IMG/VR virus record: IMGVR_UViG_3300032053_000017
Span: 41,973-105,972 of that record
DNA from: a virus
Direction: 5' to 3' (one strand)
Length of the DNA stretch: 64,000 nucleotides
Shown here: piece after piece, positions 15,172 through 20,646 of the stretch
Layout of the letters: each line of letters opens with the position of its first letter
Numbering within the stretch: the first letter of the stretch is position 1
Position numbers and translations under genes: made by a program
The notes under the pieces: model-generated
What the model was told of the DNA's origin: nothing
Seen by the model: only the letters and a program-made list of their open reading frames with translations
Databases searched by the model: none

Positions 15172-15585
15172 GTGCATAGGAAAGGAAACCCGAATCATCC
15201 CGCAATGTGCCAGTGTCCTTGGCACGGTGGATGTCGAAAGCCAGCGACGTTGGCTAAGACGGGCGTTCATTTGCGGCGTGGTAACGGGCATCATCGCATC
15301 GATTGCCTATGTCCGTTTTGTATTCCGAAGTCTGGCGATAAGAGCCCTACGTGGAAAGGCGGACAAGGGAAGTTTCAGTGGGAATGTAATGGATGGAAGG
15401 CCGCACGGCGGGTGGTCTGGGCGCGGGATAAAGTGTGCCGTATATGCGGCGGGCCGCCTCGGAAGCGGCGGTTGGATGTTCATCATATCATCGCTCGACG
15501 CGATGGCGGGACTAACGATCCGAGCAATCTGATCGGGGTTCATCAGGGCCGATGTCACAAGTCGGTCGAGACGTACAAAAACTGA
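15172..15585 (+). CDS. HNH homing endonuclease
   Basis: 137 residues from GTG 15172 behind AGGTGA. N-terminal half has Cys/His pairs (CQCPWH, CLCPFC) like DNA-binding zinc modules. The HNH nuclease follows: 'CRICGG', 'LDVHHIIARRDGG', 'NDPSNLIGV..RCHKS'. It sits between tRNA-Arg and tRNA-Val, ending two bases before the latter. It shares the 'CPWH' opening with the HNH gene at 17067. Confidence 0.85.
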   Translation: MHRKGNPNHPAMCQCPWHGGCRKPATLAKTGVHLRRGNGHHRIDCLCPFCIPKSGDKSPTWKGGQGKFQWECNGWKAARRVVWARDKVCRICGGPPRKRRLDVHHIIARRDGGTNDPSNLIGVHQGRCHKSVETYKN

Positions 15586-15587
15586 AT

Positions 15588-15663
15588 AGGGGCGTAGCTC
15601 AATTGGAAGAGTGCCTGTTTTACAAGCAGGAAGTTGGGGGTTCGATTCCCTCCGCCCTTACCA
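15588..15663 (+). tRNA. tRNA-Val(TAC)
   Basis: Acceptor AGGGGCG/CGCCCTT, anticodon stem CCTGT/GCAGG with loop TTTACAA (TAC), encoded CCA. Confidence 0.9.
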
Positions 15664-15671
15664 GATATCGC

Positions 15672-15738
15672 AGGGGCTGGCAAGTCCTGGCTCTCACCAG
15701 GCACCGGGTGCCTACGTATAAGGCGTCAGCCCCTATCA
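15672..15738 (+). tRNA. D-armless tRNA-like element
   Basis: Acceptor-like AGGGGCT (15672-15678) / AGCCCCT (15728-15734); anticodon-like stem CCTGG/CCAGG with loop CTCTCA; T-arm-like TGCCT/AGGCG with 7-base loop ACGTATA. Only seven bases stand where a D arm should be and the tail reads A-TCA instead of CCA. Could be a decayed tRNA or a tRNA mimic. Confidence 0.4.
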
Positions 15739-15810
15739 TGGGACATTTCGGTGGACATTTTGTCTGTCGAGTAGGTTCGAATCAGATAGGGACACAACAC
15801 GGGACATTAT
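15739..15810 (+). other. spacer with tRNA remnants
   Basis: No gene seen. Contains the 8-mer GGGACATT twice (near 15741 and 15801) with a near match between them, and an isolated T-loop-like GGTTCGAATC, suggesting recombination debris between tRNA genes. Confidence 0.3.
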
Positions 15811-15885
15811 GGGCTGGTAGCTTAATGGGAGAGCGGGTGCCCTGCAAGCATTCAGATGTCGGTTCGAGTCCGACCCGGTCCACCA
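15811..15885 (+). tRNA. tRNA-Ala(TGC)
   Basis: Acceptor GGGCTGG/CCGGTCC keeps the G3-U70 pair that marks alanine tRNAs. Anticodon loop CCTGCAA (TGC), encoded CCA. Confidence 0.92.
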
Positions 15886-15898
15886 CCTTAACAAATGT

Positions 15899-15975
15899 GG
15901 CTCTCTAGCCCAACTGGTAGAGGCATCTGCCTTAGAAGCAGATCAGTCAGAGTTCGAATCTCTGGGGAGCCACCA
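15899..15975 (+). tRNA. tRNA with TAG anticodon (Leu codon CTA), short variable loop
   Basis: Acceptor GGCTCTC/GGGAGCC, anticodon stem TCTGC/GCAGA with loop CTTAGAA (TAG), encoded CCA. The variable loop is only about five bases, whereas bacterial Leu tRNAs have a long variable arm, so its charging identity is uncertain. Confidence 0.8.
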
Positions 15976-15978
15976 TAA

Positions 15979-16054
15979 GCGACGGTAACTCAATTGGTAG
16001 AGTGTCTGCCCTCCAAGCAGGTCGTTGCGGGTTCGAGTCCCGCTCGTCGCTCCA
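15979..16054 (+). tRNA. tRNA-Gly(TCC)
   Basis: Acceptor GCGACGG/TCGTCGC, anticodon loop CCTCCAA (TCC), encoded CCA. Confidence 0.9.
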
Positions 16055-16056
16055 AC

Positions 16057-16131
16057 GCGGGGGTAGCTCAGCGGCAGAGCGCCTGCTTGCCATGCAGGAG
16101 GTCGTGGGTTCGAGCCCCATTCCCCGCTCCA
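16057..16131 (+). tRNA. tRNA-Gly(GCC)
   Basis: Acceptor GCGGGGG/TCCCCGC, anticodon stem CCTGC/GCAGG with loop TTGCCAT (GCC), encoded CCA. Confidence 0.92.
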
Positions 16132-16132
16132 G

Positions 16133-16207
16133 AGGCGGGTAGCTCAGGGGTAGAGCAACGGCCTTATAAGCCGTACGTCGAAGGTCCGATTCCTTCCCCG
16201 CCCACCA
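16133..16207 (+). tRNA. tRNA-Ile(TAT)
   Basis: Anticodon stem ACGGC/GCCGT with loop CTTATAA (TAT); acceptor AGGCGGG/CCCGCCC with the first pair mismatched; encoded CCA. A TAT anticodon for codon ATA is rare in bacteria, which normally use a lysidine-modified CAT tRNA. Confidence 0.85.
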
Positions 16208-16208
16208 T

Positions 16209-16284
16209 GGGCCGGTAGCTCAGAGGATAGAGCGGCAGTTTCCTAAACTGCGCGGCGCGGGTTCGAGTCCCGCTCGGCCTTCCA
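16209..16284 (+). tRNA. tRNA-Arg(CCT)
   Basis: Acceptor GGGCCGG/TCGGCCT, anticodon stem GCAGT/ACTGC with loop TTCCTAA (CCT), encoded CCA. Confidence 0.9.
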
Positions 16285-16285
16285 T

Positions 16286-16361
16286 AGACGGGTAGCTCAA
16301 CAGGCAGAGCAGGAGTCTGATACGCCCCAGGTTGGAGGTTCGAGTCCTCCCCCGTCTACCA
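16286..16361 (+). tRNA. tRNA-Ile(GAT)
   Basis: Acceptor AGACGGG/CCCGTCT, anticodon loop CTGATAC (GAT), one A-C mismatch in the anticodon stem, encoded CCA. Confidence 0.85.
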
Positions 16362-16362
16362 C

Positions 16363-16437
16363 ACCAGGGTGGCGCAACGGTAGCGCGGCTCCCTGTTAAG
16401 GAGACGGTTGCAGGTCCGAATCCTGCCCCTGGTGCCA
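16363..16437 (+). tRNA. tRNA-Asn(GTT)
   Basis: Acceptor ACCAGGG/CCCTGGT, anticodon loop CTGTTAA (GTT), encoded CCA. Confidence 0.9.
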
Positions 16438-16438
16438 T

Positions 16439-16512
16439 GGCCCACTCGTTTAACGGCAGGACATCTCCCCCTCAAGGAGAAGACGTCGGTTCGACCCCGG
16501 CGTGGGCTACCA
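16439..16512 (+). tRNA. tRNA-Glu(CTC)
   Basis: Acceptor GGCCCAC/GTGGGCT, Glu-type D region (TTTAACGGCAGGACA), anticodon stem TCTCC/GGAGA with loop CCCTCAA (CTC; base 33 is C rather than T), encoded CCA. Confidence 0.85.
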
Positions 16513-16568
16513 TTCCTTAATAAATAACGGTCATAACTGTAAGAATAGTCGGCCATAGCTTTACAATC

Positions 16569-16644
16569 GGCGGCGTAGCCCAATTGGCAGAGGTACCGGG
16601 TCCAAACCCCGGGGATCAGAGTTCGAATCTCTGCGTCGCCACCA
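16569..16644 (+). tRNA. tRNA with CAA anticodon by geometry (Leu codon TTG)
   Basis: Acceptor GGCGGCG/CGTCGCC, anticodon stem CCGGG/CCCGG with loop TCCAAAC. Strict geometry gives CAA, but base 33 is then C; a one-base slip would read CCA (Trp). The variable loop is short, as in the TAG tRNA at 15899. A regular Trp tRNA lies at 16730. Confidence 0.75.
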
Positions 16645-16646
16645 AT

Positions 16647-16722
16647 GGGAGTGTAGCTCAACGGCTAGAGCAGCTGCCTTTTAAGCAGAGGGATGGGGGT
16701 TCGAGTCCCTTCGCTCCCACCA
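16647..16722 (+). tRNA. tRNA-Lys(TTT)
   Basis: Acceptor GGGAGTG/CGCTCCC, anticodon loop CTTTTAA (TTT), encoded CCA. Confidence 0.92.
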
Positions 16723-16729
16723 TAATGAT

Positions 16730-16805
16730 ACGGACGTAGCTCAGAGGCCAGAGCGGTTGTCTCCAAAACAACTGGTCGGAGGTTCGACTCCTCTCGTCCG
16801 TGCCA
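16730..16805 (+). tRNA. tRNA-Trp(CCA)
   Basis: Acceptor ACGGACG/CGTCCGT, anticodon stem GTTGT/ACAAC with loop CTCCAAA (CCA), encoded CCA end. Confidence 0.92.
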
Positions 16806-16806
16806 A

Positions 16807-16884
16807 GGGGGCGTAGCTCAGTTTGGTTAGAGCGGCGGACTCTTAATCCGCGCGGCGGGGGTTCGAATCCCTCCGCCCCTACCA
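16807..16884 (+). tRNA. tRNA-Lys(CTT)
   Basis: Acceptor GGGGGCG/CGCCCCT, anticodon stem GCGGA/TCCGC with loop CTCTTAA (CTT), encoded CCA. Confidence 0.92.
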
Positions 16885-16887
16885 TAT

Positions 16888-16963
16888 CAGCGCGGTAGTG
16901 TAAGTGGCAGCACGAGAGGTTGTGGCCCTCTTAGAGTGGGTTCGAATCCCACCCCGCTGACCA
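16888..16963 (+). tRNA. tRNA-His(GTG)
   Basis: Anticodon stem AGAGG/CCTCT with loop TTGTGGC (GTG). Eight-pair acceptor CAGCGCGG/CCCCGCTG with one mismatch, in keeping with the extra pair of His tRNAs. Encoded CCA. Confidence 0.88.
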
Positions 16964-16982
16964 TCATTCAGGTATTCTATAC

Positions 16983-17056
16983 TCGGGGGTAGGCTAGCGG
17001 TAGACCGCCTGACTCTGGATCAGGAAAGAGAGGTTCGAATCCTCTTCCCCGAGCCA
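16983..17056 (+). tRNA. tRNA-Gln(CTG)
   Basis: Acceptor TCGGGGG/TCCCCGA, anticodon stem CCTGA/TCAGG with loop CTCTGGA (CTG), encoded CCA. Preceded by GGTATTCTATA (16970-16980). Confidence 0.9.
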
Positions 17057-17066
17057 AGGAGATGAT

Positions 17067-17438
17067 ATGTGCGATGGTTGCGTATTCCATAACGGGCGCA
17101 GAGACCACAAGCCGGGGTGTCGATGTCCCTGGCATAGTGGGCATTCCGAACGCGCATTGAAGAATAATCCGCGGCATGCCCGTCCGCTCGCGGAGTTACT
17201 TGTGGAGAACGGCCAGGCGGGTAAGGCTCAGCGCATAAAGGCTAGGCTTCTCAAGGAGGGGCTTATCAAGGACCGCTGTGAGATATGTGGACTTGGGCCG
17301 GAGTGGCAGGGTCAGCAACTGGTGCTGCCGTTGGATCATCGCAATGGCAATAGGCGGGACTGGCGATTGGAGAATCTTCGGGTCCTCTGTCCCAACTGTC
17401 ATACGCAGACGGCTACATTTTCTGGGCGTAAACTATGA
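17067..17438 (+). CDS. HNH homing endonuclease
   Basis: 123 residues. N-terminal Cys/His module 'CDGC..CRCPWHSGH'; HNH core 'CEICGLG', 'LPLDHRNGNRRDWRLENLRVLCPNCH', a complete H-N-H set. Inserted between the Gln and Pro tRNA genes. The 'CRCPWH' opening links it to the HNH protein at 15172, so the two share DNA-binding modules. Confidence 0.88.
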   Translation: MCDGCVFHNGRRDHKPGCRCPWHSGHSERALKNNPRHARPLAELLVENGQAGKAQRIKARLLKEGLIKDRCEICGLGPEWQGQQLVLPLDHRNGNRRDWRLENLRVLCPNCHTQTATFSGRKL

Positions 17439-17608
17439 GCTGTACGCCGGGATACAACAAGCGGGAGCGGGCGCTGCTTTTCGCGCTTCGCCATCTGATA
17501 GGTAAGAACCACCCGCTCGACCCTGAAAGGTGCGAGGGATGCATGGAGATTGCCGGGTTCCTCACTATACCAGGGTATGAGTCGGTAAACAAGCAGGATG
17601 TCCATTGA
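17435..17608 (+). CDS. small hypothetical protein
   Basis: 57 residues from ATG 17435 overlapping the HNH stop (ATGA). Contains C-x2-C (CEGC) and a helical start (KRERALLFALRHLIG). Its stop overlaps the next ATG. Unknown. Confidence 0.55.
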   Translation: MSCTPGYNKRERALLFALRHLIGKNHPLDPERCEGCMEIAGFLTIPGYESVNKQDVH

Positions 17609-17937
17609 TGGTGCAGGTAGTACACTGCAAGCGTGAACGATACGATGTCTATATCGGTCGGCCGTCAAAGTGGGGCAACCCGTTTGTGATCGGACCAGAT
17701 GGCGACCGCGGTGAGGTCATAGCGAAGTACCGCGCATATCTGCTGGCCAGTCCGGGGCTTATGGCCGCCCTGCCGGAGCTGCGGGGAAAGGTGCTGGGGT
17801 GCTGGTGCAAGCCAGCCGCATGCCACGGGGACGTACTGGCGGAGCTGGTGGATTCTGAGCTCTGGACATTTGGCCAGCTTGATGAGCTTGATCGCATCAT
17901 CGCGGAGGGCGAAGGTCGCGATGAAGGCGTGCTGTAG
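17608..17937 (+). CDS. DUF4326 family protein
   Basis: 109 residues from ATG 17608. 'DVYIGRPSKWGNPF' and 'LRGKVLGCWCKPAACHGDVLAEL' are the family hallmarks; the C-W-C..CHGD segment looks like a metal or nucleotide site. DUF4326 proteins are widespread in phages and of unknown activity. It ends just before tRNA-Pro. Confidence 0.85.
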   Translation: MVQVVHCKRERYDVYIGRPSKWGNPFVIGPDGDRGEVIAKYRAYLLASPGLMAALPELRGKVLGCWCKPAACHGDVLAELVDSELWTFGQLDELDRIIAEGEGRDEGVL

Positions 17938-17938
17938 T

Positions 17939-18016
17939 CGGGGTGTAGCTCAGTTAGGTCAGAGCACGCGGCCTGGGACCGCGGGGTCGGGAGTTCGAAT
18001 CTCTCCGCCCCGACCA
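17939..18016 (+). tRNA. tRNA-Pro(TGG)
   Basis: Acceptor CGGGGTG/CGCCCCG, anticodon stem CGCGG/CCGCG with loop CCTGGGA (TGG), encoded CCA. Confidence 0.88.
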
Positions 18017-18034
18017 TAACAAGGGTATTCTATA

Positions 18035-18131
18035 TTGGAGGGGAATTGCTCTATTTGAGGAGGGCTAGCCAGTGAGGCGGGACTGCTCATTCGCCGGTGA
18101 GACACCCGGTCTAGAGGTTCCGCCCCTCCAA
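18035..18131 (+). tRNA. tRNA-like element with 9-bp terminal stem
   Basis: TTGGAGGGG (18035-18043) pairs perfectly with CCCCTCCAA (18123-18131). The interior can form AGTGAG/CTCATT and CCGG/CCGG hairpins but no normal anticodon or TTCRA loop, and no CCA follows. Lies between Pro and Tyr tRNAs and is preceded by GGTATTCTATA. A degenerate tRNA, an unusual long-acceptor tRNA or another small RNA. Confidence 0.4.
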
Positions 18132-18139
18132 ATGATAAT

Positions 18140-18231
18140 GGGCCGGTGGCCGAGTCTGGCTGAAGGCGGCGGATTGTAGACCCGCTCTTCCTAACGGGGG
18201 CACGGAGGTTCGAATCCTTCCCGGCCCACCA
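18140..18231 (+). tRNA. tRNA-Tyr(GTA)
   Basis: Acceptor GGGCCGG/CCGGCCC, GCCGAG D arm, anticodon loop TTGTAGA (GTA), long variable arm, encoded CCA. Last tRNA of the array. Confidence 0.9.
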
Positions 18232-18246
18232 ACATCTTTGACCGAA

Positions 18247-18258
18247 CTGTGTTACAAT
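18247..18258 (+). promoter_or_regulatory. possible extended -10 promoter
   Basis: TGTGTTACAAT resembles the TGTGTTATAAT of the promoter at 13608, but no -35 box lies at the right distance. It precedes the 18267 gene by 8 bases, which leaves little leader. Confidence 0.3.
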
Positions 18259-18266
18259 AAGGAGAG

Positions 18267-18560
18267 ATGAAGATGAAACTGTATAGAGACGGACATACCT
18301 GGGTAGCTGAGAACATCGGCGAGACGCTGGGTAACCTCATCGCGTTCAGCGGCGACCTGAAGCTCGTGCTGCTTGAGTTGAACTTCGGTCTGCAACTGTT
18401 CGGATTTGGGTTTGACGGTTGGTTCAGCGCAAGCAAGTTCTACGGTCAGGCGGGTGGTGGGATAAGCCTCTTTACGCCAGCTGCTGGGTTCACCGTGGAA
18501 GGTGGGGTGAAGTGGACAGGGGAACTTGAGCGTCTGGACAGGCGCTCGGGTTGCATATAG
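18267..18560 (+). CDS. hypothetical protein
   Basis: 97 residues, ATG 18267 behind AAGGAGAG. Alternating aromatic and Gly residues (FGLQLFGFGFDGWF, GQAGGGISLF) suggest a beta-rich, possibly outer-surface protein. The next protein has similar character, so the two may be partners. Not recognised. Confidence 0.6.
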   Translation: MKMKLYRDGHTWVAENIGETLGNLIAFSGDLKLVLLELNFGLQLFGFGFDGWFSASKFYGQAGGGISLFTPAAGFTVEGGVKWTGELERLDRRSGCI

Positions 18561-18576
18561 CGAGGAGAAGGATAGC

Positions 18577-18939
18577 ATGAGCATCAAGCCGTATGTATCT
18601 GTCGGTTCGTCTATAGCCAAGAGCGTTGGTGAGGCGCTGAAGAGGATCCCGGTCTTTGACCTGCAGGCGTACGCCACCCTTTCCGATGGGTTCGAGCTCG
18701 GCATTGGGCTCACGATAGCCGGCTTCTCGCTGGCGGTAGCGCTCAGTGCAGACAATGGGTTCGGCGACCTGAGCATCCAAGCTGGGTTCGAGACGCCCGC
18801 GTTCGGCGCAGACGTCATCATAGGACTAGCTTGGCCGGGTACCCTCCAGCGGCAGTTCGAAGCTGATGTACGCGCGGCGCTGACGACCCTAGCGACTGGT
18901 GACGCTGCCGGCGACGTTGCTGAGGTAGACCCGAAGTAG
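18577..18939 (+). CDS. hypothetical Gly/Ala-rich protein
   Basis: 120 residues from ATG 18577 behind GAGGAGAAGG. Repeated short strands ('FELGIGLTIAGFSLAVAL', 'LSIQAGFETPAFGADVIIGLAW') like the preceding protein, then an acidic tail. May be beta-barrel-like; no family recognised. Confidence 0.6.
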   Translation: MSIKPYVSVGSSIAKSVGEALKRIPVFDLQAYATLSDGFELGIGLTIAGFSLAVALSADNGFGDLSIQAGFETPAFGADVIIGLAWPGTLQRQFEADVRAALTTLATGDAAGDVAEVDPK

Positions 18940-18946
18940 CGGCGGG

Positions 18947-19093
18947 GTGGATAACGCAGAACTGGTTCACTGGATGCTCATAGGAGCCATCGGTCTTGTG
19001 GTAGGAACCGTCTGTGGCGGTGCCACAGCGAGTGTTCTCATCTTCTGGCTGATGATCAAACAGGGGTTCTTCAAGAAGGGTTGGCTTGACTGA
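18947..19093 (+). CDS. small membrane protein
   Basis: 48 residues from GTG 18947: hydrophobic helix (MLIGAIGLVVGTVCGG then VLIFWLMI) with a basic end (KQGFFKKGW). One or two membrane passes. Confidence 0.5.
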   Translation: MDNAELVHWMLIGAIGLVVGTVCGGATASVLIFWLMIKQGFFKKGWLD

Positions 19094-19097
19094 TAGC

Positions 19098-19607
19098 ATG
19101 ATCCACAAAATAGTCATAGAGAAGAACAGAAGGCGGCCGGTCCTGCACGAGGTCTGCCGCGCGGTGCTGCCAGACGATGTGGACTGGCCGAAGATCCAGA
19201 AACTGGCGGACGACCTCGCTGACACGCTTGAGGCGAATCCCGATGCTGTTGGCCTCGCGGCCCCACAGGTCGGGGTCCCAGTGCGCGTCATCGCGGTACG
19301 GACCGGCAAGACGCAGATCACCGTGTTGGTGAACCCAGAGGTGGAGGTCGAGCGCGGGTGGAGGATGATTGAGGAGGGCTGTCTGTCGCTTCCGAAGCGT
19401 ACGTTCCTTGTGCAGCGTTCACAGACTGTGTGCGTGCGCGCTCTCAAGGCATCCGATGGCACTTCGGTGAAGCTGACGGCGCGGGGCAACGCGCTAGCTC
19501 AAGCGCTTCAGCACGAGATAGACCACTTGAACGGGGTGCTTTTGACCGAGCGGGGTAAGGAGCGCCTGCCAGGTGTCCAGAAGATCATCGACCCCTGGGC
19601 GAAGTGA
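19098..19607 (+). CDS. def: peptide deformylase
   Basis: 169 residues from ATG 19098. All three family motifs are intact: 'GLAAPQVG' (near 51), 'EGCLSLP' (near 93; metal-binding Cys) and 'QHEIDHLNG' (near 138; two His and the catalytic Glu). It removes the formyl group from new proteins. Phage copies probably keep pace with heavy viral translation. It stands in the translation-support region with the tRNAs and RtcB. Confidence 0.95.
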   Translation: MIHKIVIEKNRRRPVLHEVCRAVLPDDVDWPKIQKLADDLADTLEANPDAVGLAAPQVGVPVRVIAVRTGKTQITVLVNPEVEVERGWRMIEEGCLSLPKRTFLVQRSQTVCVRALKASDGTSVKLTARGNALAQALQHEIDHLNGVLLTERGKERLPGVQKIIDPWAK

Positions 19608-19711
19608 TGTCGAAGCGTGGGAGCAGAAAACGTCATTCCCTACCGCGGCCGACCAAGTCCCGCAGGGGAAGCAGGAAGGCCAACGCCAGGCGGTACAAGC
19701 GGCTGGGGTAA
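19607..19711 (+). CDS. tiny Arg/Lys-rich protein
   Basis: 34 residues from ATG 19607 overlapping the deformylase stop. Nearly half are Arg/Lys/Ser. May bind nucleic acid; could also be non-functional. Confidence 0.35.
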   Translation: MSKRGSRKRHSLPRPTKSRRGSRKANARRYKRLG

Positions 19712-19756
19712 AGGTTCTGGCTAAGGTGCCGATAATAGAGGTAGGAGGCGTAGATC

Positions 19757-19888
19757 ATGGGTACTCTGGTAAACATCGTCGTTATACTTTTGCTCGCGTG
19801 GCTTGGCGTGATTGTGCTCTTAGGCTTGACAGCCGTATTTTGTACAGTATTTGCGGCGGTCACATACCTGCTACGGTCGTCCAGATAG
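19757..19888 (+). CDS. small membrane protein
   Basis: 43 residues from ATG 19757 behind GTAGGAGG: two hydrophobic stretches (VVILLLAWLGVIVLL, FCTVFAAVTYLL) and a basic end. Confidence 0.5.
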   Translation: MGTLVNIVVILLLAWLGVIVLLGLTAVFCTVFAAVTYLLRSSR

Positions 19889-19901
19889 GAGGCTAGCGGC
19901 C

Positions 19902-20237
19902 ATGACTATGAAATACCGGGGCAGGAACGGGCACACGGTCGAGAAGCTCGTGTATGGCTGCTGGGAGCCACTCCCATTGGCGCCGAGTCTTAAGATCAGA
20001 AACCATTCTCCGACGGGGTTCAGCTGGGGCTACCTTGGCAGTGGTCCGGCACAGCTCGCGCTGGCGCTGCTGCTGGACGCGATGGACGCACAGACCGTCG
20101 ATGAGATCGCCGACATCACCAGTGAGTACCAGAACTTCAAGACGAAGTTTGTGGCCAGGTGGCACACAGATGGCGAGTGGGAGATCGACGCCATGACGAT
20201 CCGTGACTGGCTGTTTGAGAAGGGAAACCCACTGTGA
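19902..20237 (+). CDS. DUF6166 family protein
   Basis: 111 residues. The core 'SPTGFSWGYLGSGPAQLALALLLD' pattern (residues about 36-60) and a following 'YQNFKTKFVARW' are typical of DUF6166, a small phage/bacterial family of unknown role. Coupled to the next gene by a GTGA overlap. Confidence 0.75.
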   Translation: MTMKYRGRNGHTVEKLVYGCWEPLPLAPSLKIRNHSPTGFSWGYLGSGPAQLALALLLDAMDAQTVDEIADITSEYQNFKTKFVARWHTDGEWEIDAMTIRDWLFEKGNPL

Positions 20238-20626
20238 GAGCTGAGAGCGCGGTATTCTATCTGTCGGGCGGCTTCTATGGCGACTGGCAGACGCGGCTCC
20301 AGAAGGAGTGCGCCGGCCTCAAAGCATTCAACCCTGAGACAGCCGTCGGTGGAGATGCTCTCTATATGTTCGTAGCTGCTGACCTCGATGCGATCGATGT
20401 GGTCGACGGGGTTATCGCGCGTTGGGACACCTACCCGTACGTCGAGGGGACGATGGCCGAGATAGGTTACGCCGTGGCACGGGGCAAGCCTGTGCTCCTT
20501 ATCTTAGACGGTGTGACTATTCCGAACCCCTTCATCCTTGGCCTGGCGCGACGGGTCTTTGTAGGTATGGATGCGTTCATCACCTGGTGGAACGACCGGG
20601 TGAAAAAGGGAACTCCGATAGCTTAG
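20234..20626 (+). CDS. nucleoside 2-deoxyribosyltransferase-like protein
   Basis: 130 residues from GTG 20234. 'VFYLSGGFYGDWQ' (nucleotide-binding start), 'DLDAIDVVDGVIARWDTYPYVEGTMAEIGYAVARGKPVLLI' with the family's D..G-T-x-x-E-I-G-Y pattern; the glutamate in 'AEIGYA' is the usual nucleophile. Such enzymes swap or hydrolyse bases of deoxynucleosides and could feed or modify phage nucleotides. Confidence 0.7.
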   Translation: MRAESAVFYLSGGFYGDWQTRLQKECAGLKAFNPETAVGGDALYMFVAADLDAIDVVDGVIARWDTYPYVEGTMAEIGYAVARGKPVLLILDGVTIPNPFILGLARRVFVGMDAFITWWNDRVKKGTPIA

Positions 20627-20646
20627 CTAGGTGAAAGGACGGTACA

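Noticed and set aside
15899-15975. Suppressor tRNA indicating reassigned TAG stop
   Set aside because: Anticodon TAG reads CTA. Reading amber needs CTA, and TAG ends many clear genes here.
14135-18231. Prophage attachment site in a tRNA gene
   Set aside because: No integrase gene, no direct repeat of a tRNA end detected, and the whole array is phage-like.
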